64,000 nucleotides of DNA from Akebia trifoliata (Eukaryota > Streptophyta > Magnoliopsida > Ranunculales > Lardizabalaceae), in NCBI GenBank assembly GCA_017979445.1, contig CM030706.1, positions 20,601,884-20,665,883 of the forward strand. The letters are read 5' to 3'. The notes beneath the pieces were generated by a model. That model ran no database searches. It saw only the letters and a list, made by a program, of their open reading frames with translations, and was not told the DNA's origin. The position numbers and the translations under genes were made by a program. Below are positions 22,988 through 33,499 of the stretch, in pieces; within the stretch, counting starts at the first letter, position 1, and each line of letters opens with the position of its first letter.

Positions 22988-25052
22988 CATTGATTTAATC
23001 GTTCAATTTGTTTTAAGTCCTTTTAACTCGTATTGTTTTACATCAGAAATAAGTTGAAGCTATGGATTGACCTTGCTTGCCAAGGTTTATATTTTCATTT
23101 GTTATGCATTCTTTTGAATAGGTAATCTGCAACAAACACCCACATCCCATTGTTCATACGAATTCCTTTAATGATAGTGAAAACATATGGTTTACCTTGT
23201 TGATGTTGGCTTCACTCAATGACCACGAAATGCAAAGAATGGTTTGTTAAGTTTGCTAACAATAGTAACGTTGGCTTGTTTAACAGAGAAGAGAAGTGTT
23301 GAATGCATAAAAATGACACTATGCAACATTTCCCTCTTTTAAAGGCCTTTCTGAATTTCCTCGGGATATGAGAGATGGGCTTCAACAACATGGTCTTGGG
23401 CTTTTTCATGTACTAGACTTGTGCTTTTCACATACTAGCCTGGACTTGGGCTTTTATGTTAACTTCATGGACTTGGCCCTCATTGAATTTGTTGGGAACC
23501 TAAAGATACATACTTTGTGAATCACTACTGAATTTCTTGGTTTGATGCTCACCCTTGAGCTTTTATTTGGTGGGCAAGCCAATAAGACTTTACTACGTTG
23601 TACGGTGCAATTTACCCACAAAATTTGGTGTCTAAAATAAACAAATTTTTTGTCAAAAAGAAGATTACAAGCAAGAAGAAAGAAGAACAAACCAGCAAAA
23701 TTCAGATGAAAATACCACACAAGAAGTGTCATTCGCTATGCACATAGCAAATGGCAAAGATTGTTTTTCAATTTTCTTTTGTAGGGCATTTTTGTAACTT
23801 CATTTGTATTTGTAACAAACTCCCTTATGGGTCTATAAATAAGGGAGTTCTAAAAAAATAACCCGAGAGAACTTTTTGGAGGCAAAAAACCTAGGAAAAC
23901 ACTGTCATAATTGGATTGGTTCGGATCTCTTTTATTGAATTTTCTTTGGATTTTTAGCTTCATTTGGTAAGTGATCTAAGTTTCTTTCTGTTATTGTAAT
24001 TTATTTTATGTAAACTAATGGATTTAAAGCCATTAAAGTTCTTTTAGCCCCTCTTCTTTAATGTTTTTTAAGGATGTGAACTCCAGTTTACAACTCCTCT
24101 TCTCCTTTCTCCCCTCTTTCGGTTGTTTTGATGGAAAGAATCACCCCAAAGTTGGAGTAGGGACCAAACTAAGAAAGAACTTGAGAAATACACCAAATTA
24201 CGCCCCTTAATTGTCAAAGGGAAAAGAGAGGGAGACCAAATAGTTCCAAACAAGCTTCGATCCATGGATAAGATTTGAGGATTCTCCATAGTAGATGCCC
24301 CAAAAATGGATCCCTAGGAAAATTAACTAATATTCTTAGGAAACCTATATCTCATACGTTTGTTTCATGTTCAAACATCTAACCTTGTTTGACATTAAAC
24401 AAATACTGTTTAATTTGCACCAGTAATAATGTGATTTCTATTTATAGAGATTTACTTTGACACACCTATCCGTTGCAATTTTATTATAAAAACTCTCTTA
24501 CTTTATATAGTTTGTTATTGAACAAACCTTACTTTATGAATCAGGCTAACTTAATAAGATTTCAAATCTTACTAAGGTTCGTTTGACTCACATGGATGAT
24601 AAAATTGGCAATCCAGCACCGTAGCCTTCTAGATTTCTTAAAAAAATTCAGATTCAAACGACAATTTTCAAAAAAAAAAAAACCATTTTTCAGCTTGATC
24701 CAAGTTTTTGAAAATGGATGGATACCAAACTCCCAAATTTAAAACTAAAATTGTACGATGAAAACTAACTTGTTTTCTCAAATTTTATTTTCAAAGATCT
24801 AAGAATTTATCCTCTATAACCATGTGGCGTCAAATCCTATTTTTGGATGCCAAAAATTGATGTGGTAAACATCCACTTCAAGGTTTGTTTAGTAACAAAT
24901 TAACAGTATCACTTTGAATTTATGACACGGATCCCCGCTCCACGATTTGCTTAGTAACAAACTTGATGAAGGTTCCCTTAGTTGTCAGAACTCCAAGCGA
25001 GTTTTTGTAATAAAATTGATACTGTTAGGTTTACCTATATATTTCTCTTCTA
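22988..25052. other. Intergenic between CACTA-2 and the MULE
   Basis: No gene is recognised. A promoter-like 'gtctataaataaggg' at 23830-23845 is followed by AT-rich sequence and may be part of an old LTR. The open frame at 24068-24289 has no recognisable motif. The part from 24566 is a dispersed repeat listed separately. Confidence 0.4.
24566..24860 (+). repeat. Diverged dispersed repeat, inverted relative to 51620-51910
   Basis: Segments such as 'cttgatccaagttttt' followed by 'gaaaatggatggataccaaac' match the reverse complement of about 51715-51790, and flanking blocks stay colinear for roughly 290 bp with many differences. The partner lies inside the hAT element at 51086-52764. No terminal repeats or target duplication could be set for this left copy. 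Confidence 0.5.
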
Positions 25053-25769
25053 TTTATTCAAGGTGGGAATAATTGCACCCACTTTTTCAGGCATCTACAC
25101 CCACTTAAAAAATGATGAATTACTCCTATTTGTATTAGTAGTTGGATCCACCAGTATAACTAATCATTTGAAACATATAAAAAAATACCCATAAGGTTCG
25201 TTCACGCCATGTGAGAAGACAAAGAAAATTCGTCTGAGTTTTTCCATTTATATTGATTCTAAGGTTGAAAAGCTTCTACAAATCATTGTTTCGACCAATT
25301 ATGACAATGGAAGTTGGTTATTATTGAAATATAAATTTATTTTTAGGTTATCTCATTGATTTATTTCATTTGTTTGACCATTAATGAATGATTCCCAATA
25401 ACTCAATCAATAAAGGAAATGACTCAATCAAATAACCACAATGAAAATGAATATGATAGTTCAAAAGTTACTTGTTAGTTTCCATTTCGTTTTGTTTTTT
25501 ATTTATCGCTTCTATCAAAACCAGATGTTGACCTTGTGTTGTCGACACGTTCTTAAAGATGCCGATTTCACATGGTCTATATCGTCCATAATAATTTTGA
25601 CTAACATAGTTAACATTATTTAGAAAATGTTGCCTATGTTTGGTCAACATTATGAAGAACACGTCAACTTTCTACAGTCAACATAGCTATATTTTATTTT
25701 TTTTGGCTGGAAATAATTGATTTTTTTGTTTTCATATAGGACTCAACTAGTACTCAACTAACTTAGATT

Positions 25770-26002
25770 TTGCATTTGAAGTTCAATGCACATGTCAAGA
25801 TGATGAGGATTACGTAAGTATTTATACAATTTCGTAATTTAAGTTTAGTTTCTTATATTTTTATTATGATGCATAATAACTATTTAACATATATATTTTG
25901 ATATAGGTTCCATTATTAGTTGAACATCCACAAGTTAATGAACCAAATGTTGATGAATCATTCGAAGAGCTTGATTTCAAGGATGTATTTACAACAGATA
26001 AG
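25770..26002 (+). pseudogene. Exon-like coding remnant in the MULE, unidentified
   Basis: Two short open stretches are flanked by splice signals. One ends ...CTCQDDEDY|gtaagt at about 25814. The other (25917-26002) follows an AG and encodes an acidic stretch with NEPNVDESFEELDFKDVF before a GT. The acidic composition is seen in linkers of many proteins, so I assign no family. It runs opposite to the plant-mobile-domain fragment. Confidence 0.4.
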
Positions 26003-26133
26003 GTATATTTTGTTATTTAAAATTACATAATTAAAAGATTAATTGGTAGTTCCGATTTTAATATTTTATTAATTAATTCATTTGTTGGTCATTCTTTGAT
26101 AGCCTTAATGAATTAATCAAATAAAGTAATTAC

Positions 26134-26440
26134 CTCATTATTCCAAATAGCATATGCACCACGAGTTTTAAAACTAGCCAATACCGAGGGGTCTTTTAGA
26201 CCTCTTAAAAATCCACCTCCTTCTTCTTGGCATTCTTCATCTTCTTCATCATTTTCTTCCCCTTCTTCATCATATTCTTCTCCTTCTCTTTGTCCTTGAT
26301 CTTCATCTTCTTTTTCTTCTTGAGATAATTGTTCTTCTTCTTATTATTCAACAACAACATTTGGATTTACTTCATGAGTTTTTAGTATACCTCCTTTTTT
26401 CAAAAGCTAGTGTTTTTTATGAAGATGATGACTAGTGATT
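26134..26440 (-). pseudogene. Plant mobile domain (PMD) gene fragment interrupted by CACTA-1
   Basis: The minus strand encodes a long acidic Glu/Asp-rich run followed by GGFLRGLKDPSVLASFK and AYAIWNNE. That is the start of the plant mobile domain found in MAIN/MAIL1 and in many transposon-borne proteins. A donor (GAG|gtaatt) at 26134 ends the exon. The upstream part of the same reading lies on the other side of CACTA-1 at about 50126-50164, beginning MKKFTQRIQKA. In-frame stops lie in between. The rest of the domain is missing. The gene was therefore already inside the MULE when CACTA-1 inserted. Confidence 0.68.
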
Positions 26441-26453
26441 GCACTATAACATT

Positions 26454-27030
26454 TTCGATGTATAGCGGCGGATTTTTCCGCTGCTACAAGATAGATTTCC
26501 GTTGGTAAAACCTTTTTGCAGCGGTGAGCAGCAGATTAGAGATCCGTAGGTGATGCCTCCGTCGCTAAATGTAGTAGCGGATATGATTTTTCGCTGTTAT
26601 AAGTCTCCTATAGCGGCGGCGGATACCAGTAACCGCTGCTATAGGTCATTTTAAAAAAAAATAAAATATAGTACATATAGCAGCGGATATCCGTCCCCGC
26701 TGCAATAGATCAATTAAAAAAAATAAAAAATATAATACGTATAGCGGTGGATACTAGTAACCGCTGTAATAGGTCATTTTTAAAAAAAATAAAATATTGC
26801 ATATATAGCAGCGGATAGTAATATCCGCTGCAATAGATCAATTTAAAAAATTAAAAAATATAACAGGTATAGCGGCAGATATTATTATCTATTGCAATAC
26901 ATCATTTAAAAAAAAAAAAAATGCAGCATGTATAGCGGCGGATTTTAATATCCGCTACAATAGATTATTAATAAAAATATATATCACATGTATAGCAGCG
27001 GATATTGATATCCGCTGCAATAGGTCTATA
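26454..27030 (+). repeat. Left subterminal palindrome array of CACTA-1
   Basis: About nine imperfect palindromes of the form TATAGCGGCGGAT...ATCCGCTGCAATAG occur. From 26678 on they follow at a period near 62 bp, separated by AT-rich spacers. Similar arrays bind the accessory transposase in En/Spm. The same palindrome occurs at the right end. Confidence 0.85.
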
Positions 27031-27064
<34 letters not shown>

Positions 27065-27436
27065 TACATTTACCCTATGTCCTCCAACCTACATACATTG
27101 AAAACAAATATACAATAAACGTGGAACTGAATATTAACAACGTTTTATTTCTTATAAGTAGAAGTGAAAATGAAAAACATTAACATTATGCATAAAGAAA
27201 CTATGAAGTACTACATTCTAGTTGTATCTTTTATTTTTTTTATTTTAATATATAAATAAGTTAATAATATATCCAACTAATTAAAACATAGAGGATTGTG
27301 AACATGCTTATACAGAAGTACTAATTATTCTCTTTCTGAATTGCTAAGTGTAAGACAAATTTGCAACTATGATCTCACAATCATTAGAAAAATATAAATT
27401 TCATAAATACAAGAAGAAGGTAGTTGTCGATCCATA
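27030..27436. other. CACTA-1 spacer without gene
   Basis: A short (TA)n run at about 27036-27063 is followed by AT-rich sequence with no recognised feature. Confidence 0.6.
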
Positions 27437-27601
27437 CACTACGTCATAATGGGTTAAAAATGACTGCTCCTACAGTCAGAAAAGGGGTTGTTTTAAAAGG
27501 AGTGGTTTTTAAACTGTGACAGACTAAAACAATCGGCAAAAACGACTGTCTTTGACAGTCGGAAAAAACGACTGTCCAAGATAGTCGAAAAAAATGACAA
27601 T
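27437..27601 (+). mobile_element. Left-end remnant of another CACTA family
   Basis: It begins CACTACGTCATAATGGGTT and carries its own subterminal motif, AACGACTGTC paired with GACAGTCGG, repeated about twice. It is unlike the TAGCGGCGG motif of CACTA-1. No matching right end was found in the window, so it is either truncated or the element was broken by later events. Confidence 0.55.
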
Positions 27602-27820
27602 CACTACTGTAAAATAGGGATATAGCGATGGTCAGCGACTGTCGCTATAGGGTAATTTTTTATTTTTTAATTTATTTTACACCTTCCCCCCTCACATGTT
27701 GCTGAATATTGGGGATACCCCTATGTTTTGACATTGATGACCTAGACCCCAACTAACAACATGAAAAAACCCAAATGCCCCTCGTCTTCAACTTTCATAA
27801 ATCTAACTATTTTTGGAACC
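27602..27820 (+). mobile_element. Left-end remnant of a CACTA-2 family element inside CACTA-1
   Basis: It starts CACTACTGTAAAATAGGGAT, then 'tatagcgatggtc' and 'ctgtcgctatagg', closely matching the left end of CACTA-2 at 14143. The homology continues past the terminus ('tgttgctgaatattggggat', 'acattgatgacc'), corresponding to about 14445-14490. No matching right end is visible. It directly precedes the block of captured exons, so that block may have arrived with this nested element. Confidence 0.65.
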
Positions 27821-28032
27821 ACCTGTTCTAGCTTTAGTTTTTTAATCTCTCTTCAGATTGTTTGGTGAAGTTATGATAGTTGAAGATGGATTTGTCAGGA
27901 GTTCACATTTTCTTGGTGTGAGATGCACTTTTAACAAATCTACTACAGATGAATGTTATTAGATTTATCATATTTGACATGGAAGCAACCACCACCACAA
28001 AAATAAAAGAGAATGGTTTCTGGTTTTCTTAC

Positions 28033-28161
28033 TTGTAAGCTTCGTCCAACCTGGATTGAGTGTCCATATAGCTTGGGAAGTCATGACCAACCAGGAAATA
28101 ATCACCCCGTCCATAGCCAGAATCCCCCTCCAGAGAATCAAGGAGTGGATTGTAGTTGTAG
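28033..28161 (-). pseudogene. Captured exon: L-type alpha-glucan (starch) phosphorylase
   Basis: A 129-bp exon on the minus strand encodes YNYNPLLDSLEGDSGYGRG followed by DYFLVGHDFPSYMDTQSR and LDEAYK. This matches the C-terminal region of plastidial starch phosphorylase (PHO1/PHS1), shortly before the C-terminus. The enzyme releases glucose-1-phosphate from alpha-glucans; this piece has no catalytic lysine region. It is bounded by an acceptor (ggtag) and a donor (gtaag). No neighbouring phosphorylase exon is recognised. Confidence 0.85.
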
Positions 28162-28169
28162 CTACCAAA

Positions 28170-29530
28170 TGCACCGCTTCATATTAATTGCTTGGCCTCC
28201 TCAAAACATGGATCTGGCTTGAACTGTAGGATATGCAGGATCCATGTCAGATTGGTAAAATGTAAGTTTACATGCATGTATTTAATTTGTACCATTGAGA
28301 GGTAAGAATAAGTATAATGATAGTTGTTCTTTTCCACCAAATTATTGAAGTCAACACAAAGTCAACGAAAACTGAAACTGGAACATGAAATAATTTAGTG
28401 GAACAAATTCTAGTTAGATAACATTTAAATCTAGGACATGAATCCACTTGCAACTATGGTATTAATTTTCATTGTTCAAGTATTGGTGGAATTGGAAATC
28501 TCTTTGGTTTGACAGGAAAACTAATCTTTTTTTTTTCCTGAATTTTGATTGATTCAGAGTCAAGTGAGCAAGTTTTTTGACTAGTTCATAAATTTGTTAA
28601 AATGCTACACTTTGATGCCTATGATACCCACATATGACATGGATACAAGGTTGATATGGTGACACATAGCATATACACTTAAAATTGACATGACTGATGC
28701 AGGATCAACAGAAGAGTATTCTTGAGGCATTGCGGAGGATTGTTGGTAGAAAAGCACAAAAGGAATTTTTAACATCCATTTCTTTACAATAGAGATGTTT
28801 TCAATCTATTTTACCAAGTGAGATAAATGGGGTGTAAAGTTCGTGTGAGTTTTCAAGGCCCATCAAGGTGCTAGCCTGCATGTGAGTTAGAGCTCCTTTG
28901 AGGCCTTCAGATCTTTAAATTGAACTGTATGACAAAGGAATAGCACAGCAGTCCTTGCAGGTTATTGTATCTACTAGACCATATTAGAGAGTTGGTTAGA
29001 GGGTGGTTTATTATCTTCTCTCACACATTATGAGATGAATTATGATACAAACCCAATTAGGCTTGATTCAAACTCACTAATTTCGTAAAAGGGAAGAGAT
29101 GAATGTGGAGTATGTGGAAATTAGAGATTTGCAACTAAGTAGGAGATACTAAGGATTGCTATCCAGCACATTTATTTAAAACCTTGTAATTGTTCTACTT
29201 TAACAAAAATGAGGAATCCAATTAAGTAGAATCAACTAAGTAAAGAGATTCTTCTAACACATGGTAAATAACATTTGAATAGGAAAACAATGAAGTAAAT
29301 ACTAGCAAACGGATTTTATATCTAGCGAGATTGATTTTCTTCACTATATCAAATTCTATCAACCAAGATTCAACTGTATTAGAAAATCTCATGCCTTATA
29401 ATGTAGTGCAACGAATTTCTCATGTACTAGTCGTTTATGCAAGACCATGCACTTGGACCTTGGAAAAGCAGCTCAACATCTAATAAAAAACTCTAAGAAT
29501 CTTATTTGAAAAAGAAAAAACTGCCCATAC
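28170..29530. other. CACTA-1 interior, mostly non-coding
   Basis: No gene family is recognised. A plus-strand stretch after an AG at 28702 reads DQQKSILEALRRIVGRK, which looks exon-like, but I cannot place it. The rest is AT-rich and resembles introns. Confidence 0.4.
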
Positions 29531-29534
29531 TTAC

Positions 29535-29770
29535 AAGGTTGTCAAGTTTGGCATATCCCCGAGATAATCCGGTATCACTCCAGTAAAATTACAATTCCTC
29601 AATACTCTGCAACCCAATCCAATTTATGTCAATTTAAATTGTTAACACTACATAATCATGAGATACATAAAAAAGCATTCAACTCACAGTGTTCTTAAAT
29701 TTTTCATGTTACTTAGCAGTGGGAACTCTGTTAAATTTATGTTACTAATCCATTTCCATGTGACCCTACC
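29535..29770 (-). pseudogene. Captured LRR receptor-like kinase fragment, two exons
   Basis: The 5' exon (29688-29770) encodes WISNINLTEFPLLSNMKNLR. The next exon (29535-29606) is exactly 72 bp, one leucine-rich repeat, and encodes VLRNCNFTGVIPDYLGDM. Both have GT-AG borders. This matches the extracellular LRR region of LRR-VIII receptor-like kinases of the Arabidopsis At1g53430/At1g07650 type. The 24-codon exon phase is typical of this gene family. Signal peptide, malectin-like and kinase regions are absent. Confidence 0.85.
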
Positions 29771-30172
29771 AAGTATATACACACACACACATATATATAG
29801 ATAAAAAGAACTCAAAAGCCTTATAAGCAGTGCATTTATCTTACCTATGCATCTCCCACATGTACAAACCAACTAAAAACAGAAGATGATTGGCCTATGA
29901 TAAAGATAAAAGAGGATTGCATAAACATTTTAGCTAGACACCCGGTTATCAAAAAAAATTAAAAAATACTACCAAGCTGGCTGTCCATATGTATGTCAGC
30001 AATAAAATAACTTTAAAGCAAACACATAAATGATGTGTATCACAATAATTACCTCTAGCTTCCTTTTCTTCTCAGGTTCTTCCTATTTCAGCTCAAGATG
30101 TAAAGCAACAATTCTACCAGTATCAGTAACAAAGAAAAGAAATTTAACAAGTCCTATTAAAATTTTGCTTAC

Positions 30173-30244
30173 CAAAGTTTGCTTGAGGCAAGTATTCTCC
30201 TCTTGGAGCTGGTTCAGTGCTACTTCCAGCTCCACCGTGTACGC
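30173..30244 (-). pseudogene. Captured exon: ABI5/ABF-type bZIP leucine zipper
   Basis: A 72-bp exon on the minus strand encodes AYTVELEVALNQLQEEN, followed by TCLKQTL. It matches the leucine zipper that follows the basic region in group-A bZIP factors of the ABI5/ABF family (abscisic-acid signalling). It is bordered by an acceptor (tctacag) and a donor (gtaagc). The DNA-binding basic region is not present. A possible following exon at about 30050-30112 is degenerate with a stop. Confidence 0.8.
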
Positions 30245-30535
30245 CTGTAGATGTGTGAGAGGAGATTCATTAAAGCATGAAGCAGAATTTCATGAGTTAT
30301 TGGGTGCACTTGAATGAGGACAAGTGGTTGAATGAGATATTATCTTCAATGATGGGACAAGAATTAGATGTACTCGTAGGGGATCATCTAAAAACTTCTC
30401 CATCGGAACTAACACGGTGTGTTGCCTGGAACTGCAAGAAGACAAATAGAATGCATAGTAAAGAATCCATCTGATTGCAGTCAATATCAAGATAGATCAA
30501 ATGAAAATAAACCTTCGGACAGATTTATTCCCGAC

Positions 30536-30631
30536 CTTGTGCCATGGGTGACCTTTGATTTGAGGAAATTTGAACTCTGTGTTATTTGGATTCATGCATT
30601 TAATCTCTTCTCTGGTTGGAGTCCCCAAAAT
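30536..30631 (-). pseudogene. Captured exon: GSK3/SHAGGY-like kinase
   Basis: The minus strand encodes [16 protein letters not shown], followed by [15 protein letters not shown] and a splice donor. It is the almost invariant C-lobe segment of plant GSK3/SHAGGY-like kinases, with normal exon end at HPWHK. Catalytic motifs lie in other exons and are missing here. The 5' border is set at the codon where similarity starts. Confidence 0.88.
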
Positions 30632-30722
30632 CGGATATAATGTTAGAAAAATCTTAATTAAGAGACAACAGAATGTGAACTAAGAGCAGAAATAAAATGA
30701 ACTATGCTAATTACTAGTAGAC

Positions 30723-30871
30723 CTGCAGTGCACAACTATCGGGCCAAGATTGGTTTGTATATGATAAATTCTTTTCAAAATTTCACGAACGGCGAATGTG
30801 TCCCAGGGCACTCCATGATCAGGCCATTCAGGTTATTGTATATGGAGAACATAGTGGGGTGGTTCCTCAGA
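30723..30871 (-). pseudogene. Captured exon: protein tyrosine phosphatase (PTP1-like)
   Basis: A 149-bp exon on the minus strand encodes PEWPDHGVPWDTFAVRE followed by ILKRIYHIQ and GPIVVHC. The WPDHG loop carries the catalytic aspartate. The exon ends inside the active-site signature HC(X)5R, right after the catalytic cysteine. Acceptor (ttcag) and donor (gtctac) are present. The following arginine-bearing exon is absent and one codon before PEWP is a stop, so it is inactive. It resembles the single classical plant PTP, PTP1. Confidence 0.87.
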
Positions 30872-31260
30872 CTGAACGAACATAAACAAAAGTAAAGTAG
30901 AAAATACCAATTCATTACATCAAGGGTCTAGAATTATTGGTATAAACTAAAACCATCCAAAATAACCAAATAAAGTACAAGTGACAAAAAACTGGAAATT
31001 TGTCAGTCCCATAGTTATGCATGACCATAGGAATTGATATCAGTTGAGCCAGAAGTTACAAAATCAGGTGAACAATAGACAACACAAATACAGAATACTA
31101 TGTAAGGTAATCCAAATACAAGCAATGTTCAAATAACCACTGAAGAATACATGTCAATAACTATGTATCAAATACAACGTATAAAGTTGCCAGTCTGCCA
31201 CACAAATTTTCAGTTAATAGTGCATTTAAGATTAAGACAAAATTACTCTAGAATACATAC

Positions 31261-31342
31261 TTCACTCTTTAATCTGTCCATTGATGTTTCCTTGTTTTTA
31301 GCCTTTATTAGGAGATTCTTTAATCTATCTACATCCAGCAAA
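31261..31342 (-). pseudogene. Exon-like fragment, family not recognised
   Basis: A 82-bp open stretch on the minus strand is bounded by a good acceptor (atttcag) and donor (gtatgt) and encodes LLDVDRLKNLLIKAKNKE followed by TSMDRLKSE. The charged helical composition and intact splice sites suggest another captured exon. I do not recognise the protein. Confidence 0.5.
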
Positions 31343-31467
31343 CTGAAATGGTTGGATTTGTGTAGGTTGGGTTCTCAAATTAGTTAATACATGGTTCATT
31401 GTAACAATGGCATCAACCTTCAAATTACCTAACCAAATGGTAGTTTAAAGTATTACCTTCAAATTAC

Positions 31468-31620
31468 CTTCAACGTCCCAGCTTCGTGTATGAAACCACA
31501 CTTAGCATACATGTCAACAAGAGAGCTACTCACGAATATGTCTTCTTCGACTCCAGCCACCAATGCATAGCCATGAATCTGTCGCAGTTGCACAAGCAGG
31601 CAAGATGCCACTAACTGTAA
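31468..31620 (-). pseudogene. Captured PPR protein fragment
   Basis: The minus strand encodes QIHGYALVAGVEEDIFVSSS followed by LVDMYAKCGFIHEA. This is the classic 'vhg..lk.g...d.fv.naLvdmYakcG.i..A' pattern of PLS-class pentatricopeptide repeat proteins, which bind organelle RNA. A donor-like gtaatt follows at 31467. PPR genes usually lack introns, so the donor may be incidental. Only about one and a half repeats remain. Confidence 0.82.
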
Positions 31621-31699
31621 ATGAACTAGGTCGGATTCCTACATGAACTAGGCAGTAATGGAAAGAAAATCTGTATTTGTAAAGCATGGAAGCTGTATA

Positions 31700-33498
31700 C
31701 CTGTGAAATCAACAACCATAAAATTGAGTTCAAATCCACTAGAGATATAGTCCAAAAACCTATATAGTGCTTTCTCAACAAACCCATCAACGAAAAGTTG
31801 ACCCTTAAGTGTCTGTAGAGAAAATGTTGTAACATAAGCAGTGTGACACAACAACTTCATTCAATAAGTCGTTAAAAAAAATTACCTTCATATGGTCCTT
31901 CCGAGCAGAAGGCCCTTGTGTAACTTTTCTCCAATTTTTTCCTTGTGAAGTCTTTCCAATTCTGCCACTGAGATATGAAGTTTTATGTTGGATTAAATGG
32001 ATGAAATGTTATATAACCAGGAATAAAAAAACTGACAACATAAGAAAGCTAAGTAATGTGGCCCAAGCATTAATTGGTTACCCTATAAGTTCATGCTTGT
32101 CGTTGCTATTGAAATCAAAACACTCTATAACTAAGGGATTGTCCTGCAGCAAACAAAAATTTGTTAAGAAGCAAATAATATAAGCATAGAACACAAGGCA
32201 CTATTTTGTTATCTACATTATGGTCGAAACACCAGGATAGTAGGATTCATGGTTTTGAAACCTGCAAGCATCCATATCAAGTTAGATTGAGAGTTACTTG
32301 ACATTACAAAGTACAGAGACGTGTGGCATATTATGTTCGCTATTTAACATGTTATCGAGACACGTAAAGAATCGTAAAATAAAAAAGCAACAAACTTGCC
32401 TTGCTACCAATTTGCTGTGTAGTCAGGCATACTGGTTTCCAAGTCAGATTGATGTTGTCATTCACCACTTCTGTCTTACAAATTGGGGCAGAACCTCCAT
32501 TCTCAACAATCCTAGATATTCTTAAGAAAGGGTCCTACAAAAAGAAAACAAAAATTGATTTTGAGACCTATATATACATGAGTAATATATATATATATAT
32601 AGGGAAATGTTCAGCAACAAACATTTTGGCAAAACATTTTTCAAAACATGGGTTAGAGGTTTTGGAATGGGCTGATTTTTGGTGAGGATGATCTCTACGA
32701 TGAGGAGATCATCATCACCAAAACTCAGCCCATTCCAAAACTTCTAACCCCATCAAAAATAGTTTACAAAAAATGGACGGTCCACGATTTTTCAACTTGT
32801 AAACATGGGGCTAGAATTTTTGCAATGGGCTGATTTTTGGTGAGGATGATCTCCTCACCGTAGAGATCATCCTCACCAAAAATCAGCCCATTCCAAAACC
32901 TCTAACCCATGTTTTGAAAAATGTTTTGCCAAAATGTTTGTTGCTGAACAGGACCCTATATATATATATATATATATTACCTTCATAAAGGACATCATGT
33001 TAAAAATGCATATACTTTTAGAAAAGAGATCCTTGTTTTCCAAGTGAGAATAGCGGAATGTCATCACAAAAGCTTGCCTTGAAGCATTTGTTTCCTCAGC
33101 ATGGATGGTCAAGTTCCCAAAAATTTTCAGGTCACCATGCCTGTTTCTTCCTTGAAGACTTAGTGTCATACTCTGACCATGTTTAGTCACTATCTGCAAT
33201 GAAGAAAGAAATACAATATTGTGAGCATGATAATCTCCAAACAATTCAAAATGAGATGACTATAGGTAAATTACGTAATTTGCATGCCCGTGTACACATG
33301 CATATATAATTGTTTGGATGTAGTCACAACTCACAAGATGTTAATTTTTATGGGCATAGATTTCATCCCAAAACAACAGTTTTGTAGCATCACTTACATG
33401 CAATGTCATCACTGATATCCCAGTAATACCAAAGCAATTACCTCTGACAAAACACAACTAGCCTCTCCGAAGAAGTCTTGCTCATTTAACTTCAGCGT
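31700..33498 (-). pseudogene. Captured copine (BONZAI-like) gene segment, six exons in order
   Basis: Copines are calcium-dependent membrane-binding proteins with two C2 domains and an A domain; the plant BONZAI members restrain immunity. Six minus-strand exons are colinear with the family: 33442-33498 (LNEQDFFGEASCVLSE), 32981-33193 (IVTKHGQS... SHLENKDLFSKS), 32400-32534 (DPFLRISRIVENGGSAPICK), 32082-32143 (DNPLVIECFDFNSNDKHELI), 31886-31967 (VAELERLHKEKIGE) and 31700-31812 (FLDYISSGFELNFMV). They cover the end of C2A, C2B and the start of the A domain. Exon 3 ends in a GC donor (AAG|gcaagt). Defects include a stop in exon 5 and a run-on end in exon 2. A MITE lies in the second intron. The N-terminus and most of the A domain are missing. 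Confidence 0.9.
32602..32956. mobile_element. Hairpin MITE in the copine intron
   Basis: The 355-bp unit is almost wholly an inverted repeat. The left arm starts GGGAAATGTTCAGCAACAAA and the inverted right arm GGGTCCTGTTCAGCAACAAA, and they pair for more than 90 bp. Each arm also contains a smaller hairpin (ggtgaggatgatctc ... gagatcatc). It sits between TA-repeat tracts, so the target duplication (TA or TATATA) is ambiguous. The lack of coding sequence and the snap-back structure mark it as a MITE. Confidence 0.85.
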
Positions 33499-33499
33499 C

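Noticed and set aside
26454..27030. Regularly spaced repeats that could suggest a CRISPR array
   Set aside because: The units are palindromes with variable centres inside a plant CACTA terminus; spacers are low-complexity AT and the context is eukaryotic.
32401..33244. Open frames that appear to extend copine exons into neighbouring sequence
   Set aside because: The extensions read into introns and into the hairpin MITE; only the exon portions between splice sites match the family.
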